Assembly: GCA_009841115.1 (NCBI GenBank) | Contig: VXML01000020.1 | Location: 1 to 64,000 of the forward strand | Source of the DNA: Gemmatimonadota bacterium | GTDB lineage: Bacteria > Latescibacterota > UBA2968 > UBA8231 | DNA length: 64,000 nucleotides | Direction of reading: 5' to 3' | In this document: piece by piece, positions 34,001 through 41,472 of the stretch | How positions within the stretch are numbered: the stretch's first letter is position 1 | Layout: the number at the start of each line of letters is the position of its first letter | Translations under genes and position numbers: made by a program | The notes under the pieces: generated by a model | Told to the model about the DNA's origin: nothing | The model's input: only the letters and a program-made list of their open reading frames with translations | Database searches by the model: none

Positions 34001-35581
34001 TCAGGCAAAGTACTCCTCGTCGTCCCGCAGCGCATTGCGGTGCGGCAGGTATTCGACCACCAGCTCTACATCTACTAGAGTCACCGGGTGAATGAGCTGG
34101 GCGTCTTTCTCCACGACCTCTACCCCCACTGTATTTATCCCCCGCTGGGGCAGGCGCTGGATCTGCTTGAGATCAATGTGCAGCCGGTACCCGTTGACTG
34201 CGTAATCCGGTCTGGGACGCAACTGGTAGGTCCAGTCGGCCTTGCGCCACGCGATCTCGGGTATTTCACCGCCATTCCACTTCAGCTTGATCCGGTCCTC
34301 GTACGTCAGGTGTTGCAACATCAGGCGCAGCTCGCAGCGCCACAACTCACCGGCTTGGTCCCGGCCGGCCACGTCGTCGCTCACCTCCAGCGTGAACGAC
34401 CGCGCTGGATCTCCGCACGGCAATTCGGCCGGTAGCTGTTCGGACAGGCCATAGGTAGGGGCTGATTTGGGATTGATGGGGATGCCGAGCCGGTACCTCT
34501 TGTCGAGATTGTCCAGCAAGTCTGGATGCCCCATAAACCGTAGCCTTCCAGCCGCTTCGTCATCGTATGGATAGCGCTTGGGCATTGGGTAATACGTGTG
34601 GAAGAACACGCCGTGGGCCCCAGCGGCATAGGCATTGGCTGCAGCGGCCCGCACTGCTGGCCGGGAAAGCTCGGGGTTATTGGTCGATTCCATACCCGCC
34701 AACACCCGCACATCCCTACCTTCGGCGGCGGCGACAACGGCCCGCAATCCAGTGGTGTCGTTGGCAAAACCACCGACGACCTGCATGCAGATCAGTGCAT
34801 CGACGATCCCCTCCTCGATCCAGGTCTGCACGTCCATCCCCATGCGCTTATTGCCGTCTAGGGTTGCGCCTATGCGGACTACCAACCGCTTGGGACGGCC
34901 CTGCTCTGCGGCCGCCCGGTCGCAGAGCAGGCGTATTTCCCGCATCCACTCGGTCAAGGTCTCGGTGTGCTCGGCGACCTCCCCGCGGCCGATAAACGGC
35001 GCGTAGTCGTTCATGTTCAGCTCAATGCCGTCGCCGGGGTAATCTCCGACCAGTTCGGAGATCACCGCCAGCCGGTCCGCCCGCACTTCGGGTACGGCAA
35101 AGGACAGCCGGTTGGGGTTGTCGAAGCGGGCCTCGGGGTACTCGGGCTCTTCGCCGACCTGCCATTCGGGATGCTCGGTGGTGAAGTCGGCTACCCGGCA
35201 ATTGGTGACGCGGTCGTGCGGCGTGTGAATCATGTTCAACAGCAGGCTGGGCAGAAACTGGAAACCGCGCTGCTGCGCCCGCTGGCACACGAGCATGAGC
35301 GGGTCCGTGCCCTGTTCGATCATCAGCTTGGCGTTGTGCGCCGCCCGCCACCAAATGTCGTGGTCGGTCAGATCGACATTGTGCCCCCAGCGCTCGCCCA
35401 CCTTAGTGGCGTAGAGCAAAACGCTGCAATCGCCCACGGCATAGGTGATGGTGTCAATGCCGAGATCGACTAGTTCGTCGATGGGTTCTAGGTACTGCTT
35501 GGCCCCCATGGGCGGCTCGTATAAGTACACGCTTGAATGGCGGCCGTCGGTGTAGAACATCACCTCGTGGGTCTTGCTCAT
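34001..35581 (-). CDS. uncharacterised TIM-barrel-like protein (family 10 glycosidase-like)
   Basis: A 526-residue protein with no signal peptide. The first two thirds read like a TIM barrel: MFYTDGRHSSVYLYEPP near the start, GIDTITYAVGDCS near 40, DGIELNMNDYAPF near 200, RIGATLDG near 255, and MESTNN and HTYYPMP near 310-340. Acidic residues lie at strand ends, as in glycoside hydrolases. The C-terminal 150 residues form a beta-rich domain (LPCGDPARSFTLEVSDDV). I cannot name the family with certainty. A good GAGGA site precedes the ATG. The 174-base gap upstream holds the promoter of the divergent dioxygenase gene. Confidence 0.6.
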   Translation of the reverse strand: MSKTHEVMFYTDGRHSSVYLYEPPMGAKQYLEPIDELVDLGIDTITYAVGDCSVLLYATKVGERWGHNVDLTDHDIWWRAAHNAKLMIEQGTDPLMLVCQRAQQRGFQFLPSLLLNMIHTPHDRVTNCRVADFTTEHPEWQVGEEPEYPEARFDNPNRLSFAVPEVRADRLAVISELVGDYPGDGIELNMNDYAPFIGRGEVAEHTETLTEWMREIRLLCDRAAAEQGRPKRLVVRIGATLDGNKRMGMDVQTWIEEGIVDALICMQVVGGFANDTTGLRAVVAAAEGRDVRVLAGMESTNNPELSRPAVRAAAANAYAAGAHGVFFHTYYPMPKRYPYDDEAAGRLRFMGHPDLLDNLDKRYRLGIPINPKSAPTYGLSEQLPAELPCGDPARSFTLEVSDDVAGRDQAGELWRCELRLMLQHLTYEDRIKLKWNGGEIPEIAWRKADWTYQLRPRPDYAVNGYRLHIDLKQIQRLPQRGINTVGVEVVEKDAQLIHPVTLVDVELVVEYLPHRNALRDDEEYFA

Positions 35582-35702
35582 GATCGTCCTCCTCGTCTTC
35601 TGTCTGGCGCTGCGACCTTTTGACCTTACAGCGACAATCCGTGCATCAATAGGTGCAATTAACCCCAGCCGGGCAGCTCAATCAAGTCTCTTTGGCGGGA
35701 TA

Positions 35703-35731
35703 TTGACTCACCATTAACAATGCCCTATGCT
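35703..35731 (+). promoter_or_regulatory. promoter of the phytanoyl-CoA dioxygenase gene
   Basis: TTGACT at 35703-35708 and TATGCT at 35726-35731 are 17 bases apart. The ATG at 35756 follows with GAGG 6 bases before it. The pair is a plausible sigma-70-type promoter. Confidence 0.5.
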
Positions 35732-35755
35732 TGGCCAAAATAATTGAGGACGCCC

Positions 35756-36643
35756 ATGATTACCGATGCGCAATTGGCCCAGTACGAAGAGCAGGGTGCC
35801 GTAACTATCGACAGCCCCTTCACCACCGAGCAGTTGGACCGGGCAGAGGCAGCGTGGGACCGCTTACGCGACAACGGCGGTGCACCGTACGAGGATCCGG
35901 ATTACATCGAAGTTATCCAGCACCCGTACTTTGAGGAGGTGGCCAAGAAGCTACTGCGCGCCGATGCGGTCCATCTGTGGTGGGGTCTGGCCCCCCACGA
36001 GCGGGCTCCGGCCTCAGCGCCGTACGACGATCCCTGCGAGCAGTGGGCGCGCGGCTGCCACGTGGACATCCAGGCCACGCTGGAGGATTTTGAGGCCACC
36101 CCCCGCCGGATGCGGGCCGAGTTGTGGTTCTGGCTCAACGATGTGCCCGCTCATCGCGGCGCCATGCGCATCCTGCCCGGCAGCCACCGTCCCATCATGG
36201 CGCACTGGAGTCGGGTCCTCCGGCCCGAACACAAAGCTGAATTACCCCGCGTGCACGGCCTGCGGCCGGCTCCAGTCCCGTCGACTGCGTCCGCTTTCCC
36301 CGAGTACATCCCGGACCTGGGCGAAAGGCCCTGGCTTGAGTGCGAACCCGTCCCCGCAGTGGCGCGCCGGGGACAGATCCTAGTGCTCTGCAGCGCTGGA
36401 TTGCACTCGGCCTGGCAGAATGAGGACACCGTGCCCCGCAAAGCCATGGGCACCTCGTGGATCGCCGCCGGGGTTTCGGGCGGCCTGCCCAAGAACCAGC
36501 GCGACGCCCTGATGGACTTCTTTCCCCGGCTGCGGTGCCAACTGCGCCCGGACCGCGCCCACATTGTGCCGGATCACTTTGACTGGCTCTTTGAAAGCGA
36601 CTACGATCCGCGCTGGCCGGAGACTTTTCCGCCCTCCCATTGA
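35756..36643 (+). CDS. phytanoyl-CoA dioxygenase family protein
   Basis: A 295-residue Fe(II)/2-oxoglutarate-dependent oxygenase of double-stranded beta-helix fold. The iron ligands are the HVD motif (CHVDIQ near residue 104) and the distal H of SAGLHSAW near 220; FWLNDVPAHRGAMRILPGSHRP near 127-148 (written by its ends FWLND and PGSHRP) is the family signature, with the arginine for 2-oxoglutarate nearby. The TTG at 35744 is in frame, but ATG 35756 with GAGG is preferred. Members hydroxylate small molecules. This group is strongly enlarged in Poribacteria and related phyla, which supports the taxonomic guess. Confidence 0.9.
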   Translation: MITDAQLAQYEEQGAVTIDSPFTTEQLDRAEAAWDRLRDNGGAPYEDPDYIEVIQHPYFEEVAKKLLRADAVHLWWGLAPHERAPASAPYDDPCEQWARGCHVDIQATLEDFEATPRRMRAELWFWLNDVPAHRGAMRILPGSHRPIMAHWSRVLRPEHKAELPRVHGLRPAPVPSTASAFPEYIPDLGERPWLECEPVPAVARRGQILVLCSAGLHSAWQNEDTVPRKAMGTSWIAAGVSGGLPKNQRDALMDFFPRLRCQLRPDRAHIVPDHFDWLFESDYDPRWPETFPPSH

Positions 36644-36692
36644 GCAGTTGTTCCGACCCGCCTATGAGGATTCCGCCCGCTGAGCTTTTCCG

Positions 36693-37823
36693 CTAGCTCC
36701 TCTGGGAGCTCGGCTGGACTTCTGAGACGAAGAAGTCGTCGGGGAGGATGCTCTTGGTCTCGACCCCGTGACTGTACTCGGGCAGCCCGATTGTCGTCAC
36801 CGCGCCCATGGCCGTGAAGTGCTCGCACTCGCCGCTGGCCCCGCTCTTATTGCCCCCTCCGTGGCCGCGCAGCCAGGCGTCGTCGATGACGCGCTCCCCC
36901 TTCCACATGCCTCGGGTGGCATTGAGGTGGCCGAAGCGCGCCAGATCCGAGGCGCTGATGACCACCCAACCCGGGCCGCTGCGCACGACTTGGCCGCCAA
37001 TTTCGTAGGGTGGATCGAGGTAGGTGTACGCATCTGGAATGGTGGGATAGAGATATTTCCGCTCTTTTACTTCGCCGCCGGCGAGCCAGTCCCAGCGCTC
37101 GTACGGGATGCCAATGGCGTCGAACAGGCGCTCCTGGACCACGTCCTTGAGGTCGCGGCCCCAAACGTAGGTCAGCGCTTGACCCAACCGCCAGAAACCG
37201 GCGCTGCTGTACAGCCCCTGGGTGCCCGGTTCGGCATGGGCGTAGCAGTCGTAGAAGGGATCGCCCGTCCAAGTGGCCCATTCGGGGATGCCGGGAACTG
37301 CGTCCCGCTCTTCGAGACCCGTGCGCTGCTCCCGCCAGCGGTTGCCGATTTCAAAGGGAAAGCCACCCCAGTGCAGGCTCTCATCGCGTCGCCCGATCAA
37401 GTGGCGCCAAGTGAGTTTTTGGTGGTGGCCGCAATTGAGGTACTTGTGCTCGTGCGACAGTTGTCCGGCTCCGGTCCAAGTTTGGTGGATCGGCTCGTCC
37501 GGGTCGAGGAGGCCGTCGCCAACGGCCGCGCCCAGCGCTACCCACGTCAGGGCTTTGCCGACCGAGGCCGTCTGATGCCGATAGTGGGGGTCGCCCCAGG
37601 CGTGCATTAGGTATCCGCCGCGCGTGAGCACGGTCCCGTACTGGTTGCCGCTGTGATCCTCGCCGCCAAAGCTCGCCCCTCTGACATCGAGGCTGTCCAG
37701 CCAGGCGGCGAATTTCCGCGCATCGAGACCGGCTGCGGCCGGCGTGATCTGTATCCAGTCGCGATCTGGGTACGCGACCCAGTCCGGTACTTGTATCGTT
37801 ACCGTCGGGGCGATCAGATGCAT
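36693..37823 (-). CDS. serine hydrolase of the beta-lactamase/PBP4* class
   Basis: A 376-residue member of the class C beta-lactamase/esterase family without a signal peptide. The SxxK motif is SVGK (in HQTASVGKALTWV, near residue 88), and a YSS (GLYSSAGFW near 206) replaces the usual YxN. The third motif (HGGGNKSG near 333) is weakly conserved. Probably an esterase or peptidase rather than an antibiotic-resistance enzyme. No Shine-Dalgarno site is seen before the ATG; a promoter with a perfect -10 box lies close upstream. It is convergent with the dioxygenase gene. Confidence 0.82.
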   Translation of the reverse strand: MHLIAPTVTIQVPDWVAYPDRDWIQITPAAAGLDARKFAAWLDSLDVRGASFGGEDHSGNQYGTVLTRGGYLMHAWGDPHYRHQTASVGKALTWVALGAAVGDGLLDPDEPIHQTWTGAGQLSHEHKYLNCGHHQKLTWRHLIGRRDESLHWGGFPFEIGNRWREQRTGLEERDAVPGIPEWATWTGDPFYDCYAHAEPGTQGLYSSAGFWRLGQALTYVWGRDLKDVVQERLFDAIGIPYERWDWLAGGEVKERKYLYPTIPDAYTYLDPPYEIGGQVVRSGPGWVVISASDLARFGHLNATRGMWKGERVIDDAWLRGHGGGNKSGASGECEHFTAMGAVTTIGLPEYSHGVETKSILPDDFFVSEVQPSSQRS

Positions 37824-37846
37824 GGTTCAACTTTTCTGTGTAGTGT

Positions 37847-37877
37847 ATTATAAGAATTTTTTTGGGAGCTTGGTCAA
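37847..37877 (-). promoter_or_regulatory. promoter of the serine-hydrolase gene
   Basis: On the minus strand TTGACC (37872-37877) and a perfect TATAAT (37847-37852) are separated by 19 bases, a slightly wide spacing. The predicted leader to the ATG at 37823 is short, about 17 bases, and has no ribosome binding site. Confidence 0.45.
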
Positions 37878-37930
37878 GGTCGAGCGCATGGGCGACTGCT
37901 GCCCGATGCGCCCGGACACACCGACATCGC

Positions 37931-38821
37931 ATGATCAAACTCGGCTGCAACGCTATGCTGCGGGTCGCCGAAGACCTGCCCTATGCCGACAAGGAAGACC
38001 CGCGCAACTGGCTGGATATCGCCGCCCTGGTGCGCCAGATCCGCGCCTGGGACCTCGACGTGGTCGATTTTCAGCTCTTCCGCGGCTTCCGCGCCCGGGA
38101 CCCGGCCTATCTGCGCTCCATCAAGGCCCTCTGCCAGCAGTGCGGCCTGCCCATTGGCTTTTTGGGCGTGGGCCGCGGCTTTGTCGGCGTCGAGCAGATC
38201 GACGGCCGCCCCCAGGGCGTTGCCCTGCCCCAAGCCGAACGCCGCCGGCGCATTGCCGAAGTCAAAGAGGGCATTGATCTGGCCGCCTTTATGGGCGCGC
38301 CCTTGGTCCGCCTCTTCGGCGGCGGCATCCCCGCCGCAGCCGTCGACCGCCGCGTCCTGTGGCAGGACGCCATTGGCAGCTTCCAAGAGGTCTGCGACTA
38401 CGCCGCCGGCAAAGGCGTGTTCGTCGGCCTCCACAACCACGCCCCGGTCATCGCGCCCACTGGGGACGATATTCTCAAAATACTGCGCGATGTCAACCGC
38501 GAAAACTTCACCTTCATCCTCGACACGGGCTGGTGGCAAGGCTCGCCGGGCGCGGCGCCCTCCGGGGCCGAGGATCCCGCGGTCGACTTCTATGACTTCA
38601 TGGAGCAGACCGCGCCCCACGCCACCTATGTGCGGGCCAAAATATACAAAATTGACCGCGGCCGGGAGGAGTGGCTTGACTATGAGCGCATTGTCGAAAT
38701 TCTCCGCCAAGTCGACTTCAACGGCAATATGTCCATCGTCTTCGAGGGACAGGGCAATAAGGTAAGCGATCTCGAGGCCATTGGCCTGGCCGTCGACTAC
38801 CTGCGGGGATTGCTCGCCTAG
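37931..38821 (+). CDS. sugar phosphate isomerase/epimerase family protein
   Basis: A 296-residue xylose-isomerase-like TIM-barrel protein. The start is ATG 37931, chosen because the open frame before it has no similarity. Characteristic strands include LDVVDFQLFRG near 43, VRLFGGGIP near 128, KGVFVGLHNHAPV near 163 and NFTFILDTGWWQG near 189, where H and D residues of the metal site lie. No ribosome binding site is clear. It differs from the other isomerase at 27898 in sequence. Substrate unknown. The opposite strand has a long but unlikely frame. Confidence 0.8.
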   Translation: MIKLGCNAMLRVAEDLPYADKEDPRNWLDIAALVRQIRAWDLDVVDFQLFRGFRARDPAYLRSIKALCQQCGLPIGFLGVGRGFVGVEQIDGRPQGVALPQAERRRRIAEVKEGIDLAAFMGAPLVRLFGGGIPAAAVDRRVLWQDAIGSFQEVCDYAAGKGVFVGLHNHAPVIAPTGDDILKILRDVNRENFTFILDTGWWQGSPGAAPSGAEDPAVDFYDFMEQTAPHATYVRAKIYKIDRGREEWLDYERIVEILRQVDFNGNMSIVFEGQGNKVSDLEAIGLAVDYLRGLLA

Positions 38822-38835
38822 AAGCGGTTTCATAC

Positions 38836-38970
38836 TCAGGCAATGGCCAGTTCCCGCAGGCGCGCGACCATGGCCCGCCTGCGAGGACCGGCAGTCTCGA
38901 TCAGGTGATCGGTATAGGAGAACGGCCGGATCAGGGCGCGGAATCGGCCGACTTGGAGTGGGGTCAGCAT
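38836..38970 (-). CDS. possible small gene coupled to the hydroxyacid dehydrogenase
   Basis: ATG at 38970 follows the dehydrogenase stop by 3 bases, with GGAGAG just upstream, and opens a 44-codon frame beginning MLTPLQVGRF and ending RLRELAIA. LTPxQVxxFR is a common opening of phytanoyl-CoA dioxygenases, so it may be the remnant of such a gene. Alternatively it is a small coupled peptide gene. The sequence fills most of the 152-base gap between the isomerase and dehydrogenase genes. Confidence 0.3.
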   Translation of the reverse strand: MLTPLQVGRFRALIRPFSYTDHLIETAGPRRRAMVARLRELAIA

Positions 38971-38973
38971 GGT

Positions 38974-40059
38974 CTAACTCTCCGTGGAAAAGTCACTGCC
39001 CCGGCGGTTGGCGATGGAGCGCGGCGTTAGGTCGAAGAGGGTTTCGTGCCCGTGGAAGAAGCGGTTGAGTTCGTCGACCATCAGCTCGAAAAAGCGTGGA
39101 TAGCTCTGTACGGTCACGCCGGCGATGTGAGGGGTGACGAAGACGTTTTCCAAATGGAGGATCTCTTTGTCGCCATAGGCGTTGTCCTCGCCCACATCCG
39201 GGTCGAACACGTCTAGACCGGCGACGATGTCGCCCCGCTTGAGCCGCTTCACTAGTGCATCTGAATCCACTACTTTGCCGCGCGACACATTGACGAACAC
39301 CGCGCCCGGCTGGATTAGGTCTAGCTCTCGTTGCCCGATCATGCGCTCGGTGCGCGGGGTGTGCGGGGCTAGACAGACGATGGCGTCGCACTGCGACATC
39401 ACGTTGTCCAGTGAGGTTTTGAGGAAGCCGATCGCGTCGGCCATCTCCCGCGCCAGATAGGGATCGAACACCCACACTTCGGTCTGGAAGGGGCGCAAAA
39501 ATTGGATTAGCCGCCGGCCAATGTGCCCACAGCCGATCAGGCCGACGCGCTTGCCGGTCAGATCGCCGTGGATGAAGCCAAAGTCGCTTTGCGGACGAGG
39601 GCTCACGTCGCCGGCGATGAGGCGGCGGAATTGGGCTCCGGCGTTGCGCAGGGCAATGATGATGAGCGCCAAGGCCCACTCGGACACTGGATACGACGAG
39701 CCGTTGGTCGTATCGACCGTGCAGACGCCACGCTCCCAAGCGGCCTCGACGTCGATGCGGCTGGCAAAGCGGTCGCCTTCCAACTCGCCGATGATTTTCA
39801 GGTTGGAGGTCTGATCCAAGATTGCGGCATCGATCGTTGGGCAGCCGTGGCAGACGACCAAGCCGTCGTAACCGCTCAGTCGCTCGCCCAGCACCCGGCC
39901 GATCTCGGGATCTGCGTTGGTGTCGTAAATGCCGCCGCCTTCGCATTCGAACCAGTCCCAGTCGGTGAAGGTTTCGAGTCGTGCGAAATCGGTCGCGGCG
40001 AGGTACTGCTCGCGCACGTGCTTGTTGCAGGCGATGAGTATTTGGGGGCGTGAGTTCAT
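38974..40059 (-). CDS. D-isomer-specific 2-hydroxyacid dehydrogenase
   Basis: A 361-residue NAD(P)-dependent oxidoreductase, converting 2-oxo acids and D-2-hydroxyacids. The Rossmann motif is GCGHIGRRL near 185-193. Catalytic residues are R in NVSRGKVVD (near 255), E in the region DPDVGEDN (near 283) and H in VTPHIAGVT (near 305). The N-terminal part shows substrate-binding domain features (VVCHGCPTID). It is the second gene of a minus-strand unit, 15 bases after the deacetylase-like gene. The substrate might be a glyoxylate- or phosphoglycerate-like acid. Confidence 0.9.
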   Translation of the reverse strand: MNSRPQILIACNKHVREQYLAATDFARLETFTDWDWFECEGGGIYDTNADPEIGRVLGERLSGYDGLVVCHGCPTIDAAILDQTSNLKIIGELEGDRFASRIDVEAAWERGVCTVDTTNGSSYPVSEWALALIIIALRNAGAQFRRLIAGDVSPRPQSDFGFIHGDLTGKRVGLIGCGHIGRRLIQFLRPFQTEVWVFDPYLAREMADAIGFLKTSLDNVMSQCDAIVCLAPHTPRTERMIGQRELDLIQPGAVFVNVSRGKVVDSDALVKRLKRGDIVAGLDVFDPDVGEDNAYGDKEILHLENVFVTPHIAGVTVQSYPRFFELMVDELNRFFHGHETLFDLTPRSIANRRGSDFSTES

Positions 40060-40074
40060 GGGGTCGTCTCCGTG

Positions 40075-41325
40075 TTAAGTTGGTTGTTCCACTTCCACTA
40101 ATACTCGGCGTTGAGCTGAGTCAAAGGCGACTAAAGTAGCTCCATCCTCTAGCAGGAAAGTGTCGCTTTTGAAAGCGGCGCGGTTCGAAACTCGCGTCAA
40201 TGGGCGGCCACCCACCCGCACTGAGCGCACCTCTCCGTCTGTAAGGCGCAGAGTCAGGTCAGGGGTCTGCACCGGCAGATCGAGGCGGATGGTGTTACCC
40301 TCTACTGCGATCTCGGCCATTGCGCGGGCGCAGGCATAGGTGGTGATTTGGCTACAGGTGCGCCATTGGGTGCGCTCCCCCCTCGGATCGCGCTCGGCGA
40401 GGCGGCTTACCACTTTCTTGAATGCGTTAAAGCCGCGCCGGTCCTCATCGTGTAGCCCATAGAATCCCTGCCAATGGCTGATGAGTACAGCCGGTTCGCC
40501 CGCGTCGATGAGGGCTGGTAGGCGGCCACCCTCTAAGTCGGGAGTGATGTATTTGTCGGCATTGACCTCGCCATAGCCGGTCCAACTGCCGGTCCAGTCG
40601 CCGGTGGAGGCGATGATTTCGCCGGTGGCTTGGCCGGTTTGGCGATCGGGATACCACACGGGGGTGTCCACTGTGTCTTCCCTAGAGACTCGCTGAAAAA
40701 AGTAAGGCACTCGGTTACCCGTGACTTGGCGCACGGCTTCGCCAGCACAGCGGGCGTAAAAGGGCAGGGTGCGGCCGCCGAAACCACCCGGTGAGGTTAC
40801 TCCTTGCGGCGTCAGGCCCACAGCGACTAGAATGCGGCACGCTTGGGCGATGTACTCGGTGACCAACTCCTCTTGGTCTTCGGGCAGCGCGGCCCAATCG
40901 TATTGCTCCCATATTCTAGAAGGGAGCGGCTGCAAGGTTTTGGGATTTAACACGAACGTGTGGGTGAGCATCTCGGGCGTGATGTCGAAAGCGGGGACGA
41001 TGACCTCGCGGCACATGGTCAGCCATTCGTCTTGCTGGGCTTTGCTAAAAAGAGGAAGTCCCTCGTCAATGCGTCCTAGGGCCGCTGGGCAGGGCACCAC
41101 TGAAAACTTGCCTCGGACGCCGCTTGCTAGGCACCACTCGGCGAATTCGCGGGTAAAGGACTCAGGATGGACCACCGGCAGGTCCTCCCAGCGCTGGGAA
41201 CGGCCCTCGGCGATGGTGCGGTCGCGGAGGAAGAAATAGTTGAGGTTGACCAGCACCGTGGAATCGTCGAAGATGATGGACAAGGGCACTCGATCAAGGG
41301 CGTGACGGGCGATTTCAGCGAACAG
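40075..41325 (-). CDS. polysaccharide-deacetylase-like protein, possibly starting at CTG
   Basis: About 416 residues from the preferred start. An acidic pair at IIFDDSTVLVN near residue 16, FSVVPCP near 72 and GVTSPGGFGG near 178 match NodB-type catalytic barrels, so a deacetylase-like or carbohydrate-esterase-like role is possible, but the metal histidines are not obvious. A perfect AAAGGAGGT site (41331-41339 in reverse) lies 6 bases before a CTG codon at 41323-41325. The only earlier start is a TTG at 41349, placed upstream of this site, and no ATG or GTG is near. The first gene of a three-gene unit. Confidence 0.6.
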   Translation of the reverse strand: MFAEIARHALDRVPLSIIFDDSTVLVNLNYFFLRDRTIAEGRSQRWEDLPVVHPESFTREFAEWCLASGVRGKFSVVPCPAALGRIDEGLPLFSKAQQDEWLTMCREVIVPAFDITPEMLTHTFVLNPKTLQPLPSRIWEQYDWAALPEDQEELVTEYIAQACRILVAVGLTPQGVTSPGGFGGRTLPFYARCAGEAVRQVTGNRVPYFFQRVSREDTVDTPVWYPDRQTGQATGEIIASTGDWTGSWTGYGEVNADKYITPDLEGGRLPALIDAGEPAVLISHWQGFYGLHDEDRRGFNAFKKVVSRLAERDPRGERTQWRTCSQITTYACARAMAEIAVEGNTIRLDLPVQTPDLTLRLTDGEVRSVRVGGRPLTRVSNRAAFKSDTFLLEDGATLVAFDSAQRRVLVEVEQPT

Positions 41326-41366
41326 GGGACACCTCCTTTGTTGTAACAATCTGCCATTCGGCGTCT

Positions 41367-41394
41367 AATATACTATGCTGTGTTGCCGTGACAA
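41367..41394 (-). promoter_or_regulatory. promoter of the deacetylase/dehydrogenase operon
   Basis: On the minus strand TTGTCA (41389-41394) and TATATT (41367-41372) are separated by 16 bases; each matches consensus in five of six positions. The strong AAAGGAGGT site follows 28 bases downstream. This argues that the operon is active and that translation starts near 41325. Confidence 0.55.
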
Positions 41395-41472
41395 AAACTG
41401 CATCCAATGGGGTAAATTAATCTCGTACTGGCTAGGGTTGAACTCTGATTTGCTAGACGGAGGATGCGACCG

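Noticed and set aside
37874-38833. A 319-codon frame antisense to the sugar isomerase gene.
   Set aside because: It is a mirror of a GC-rich gene with clear isomerase motifs; its protein has long Ala/Gly/Asp runs and no family features.
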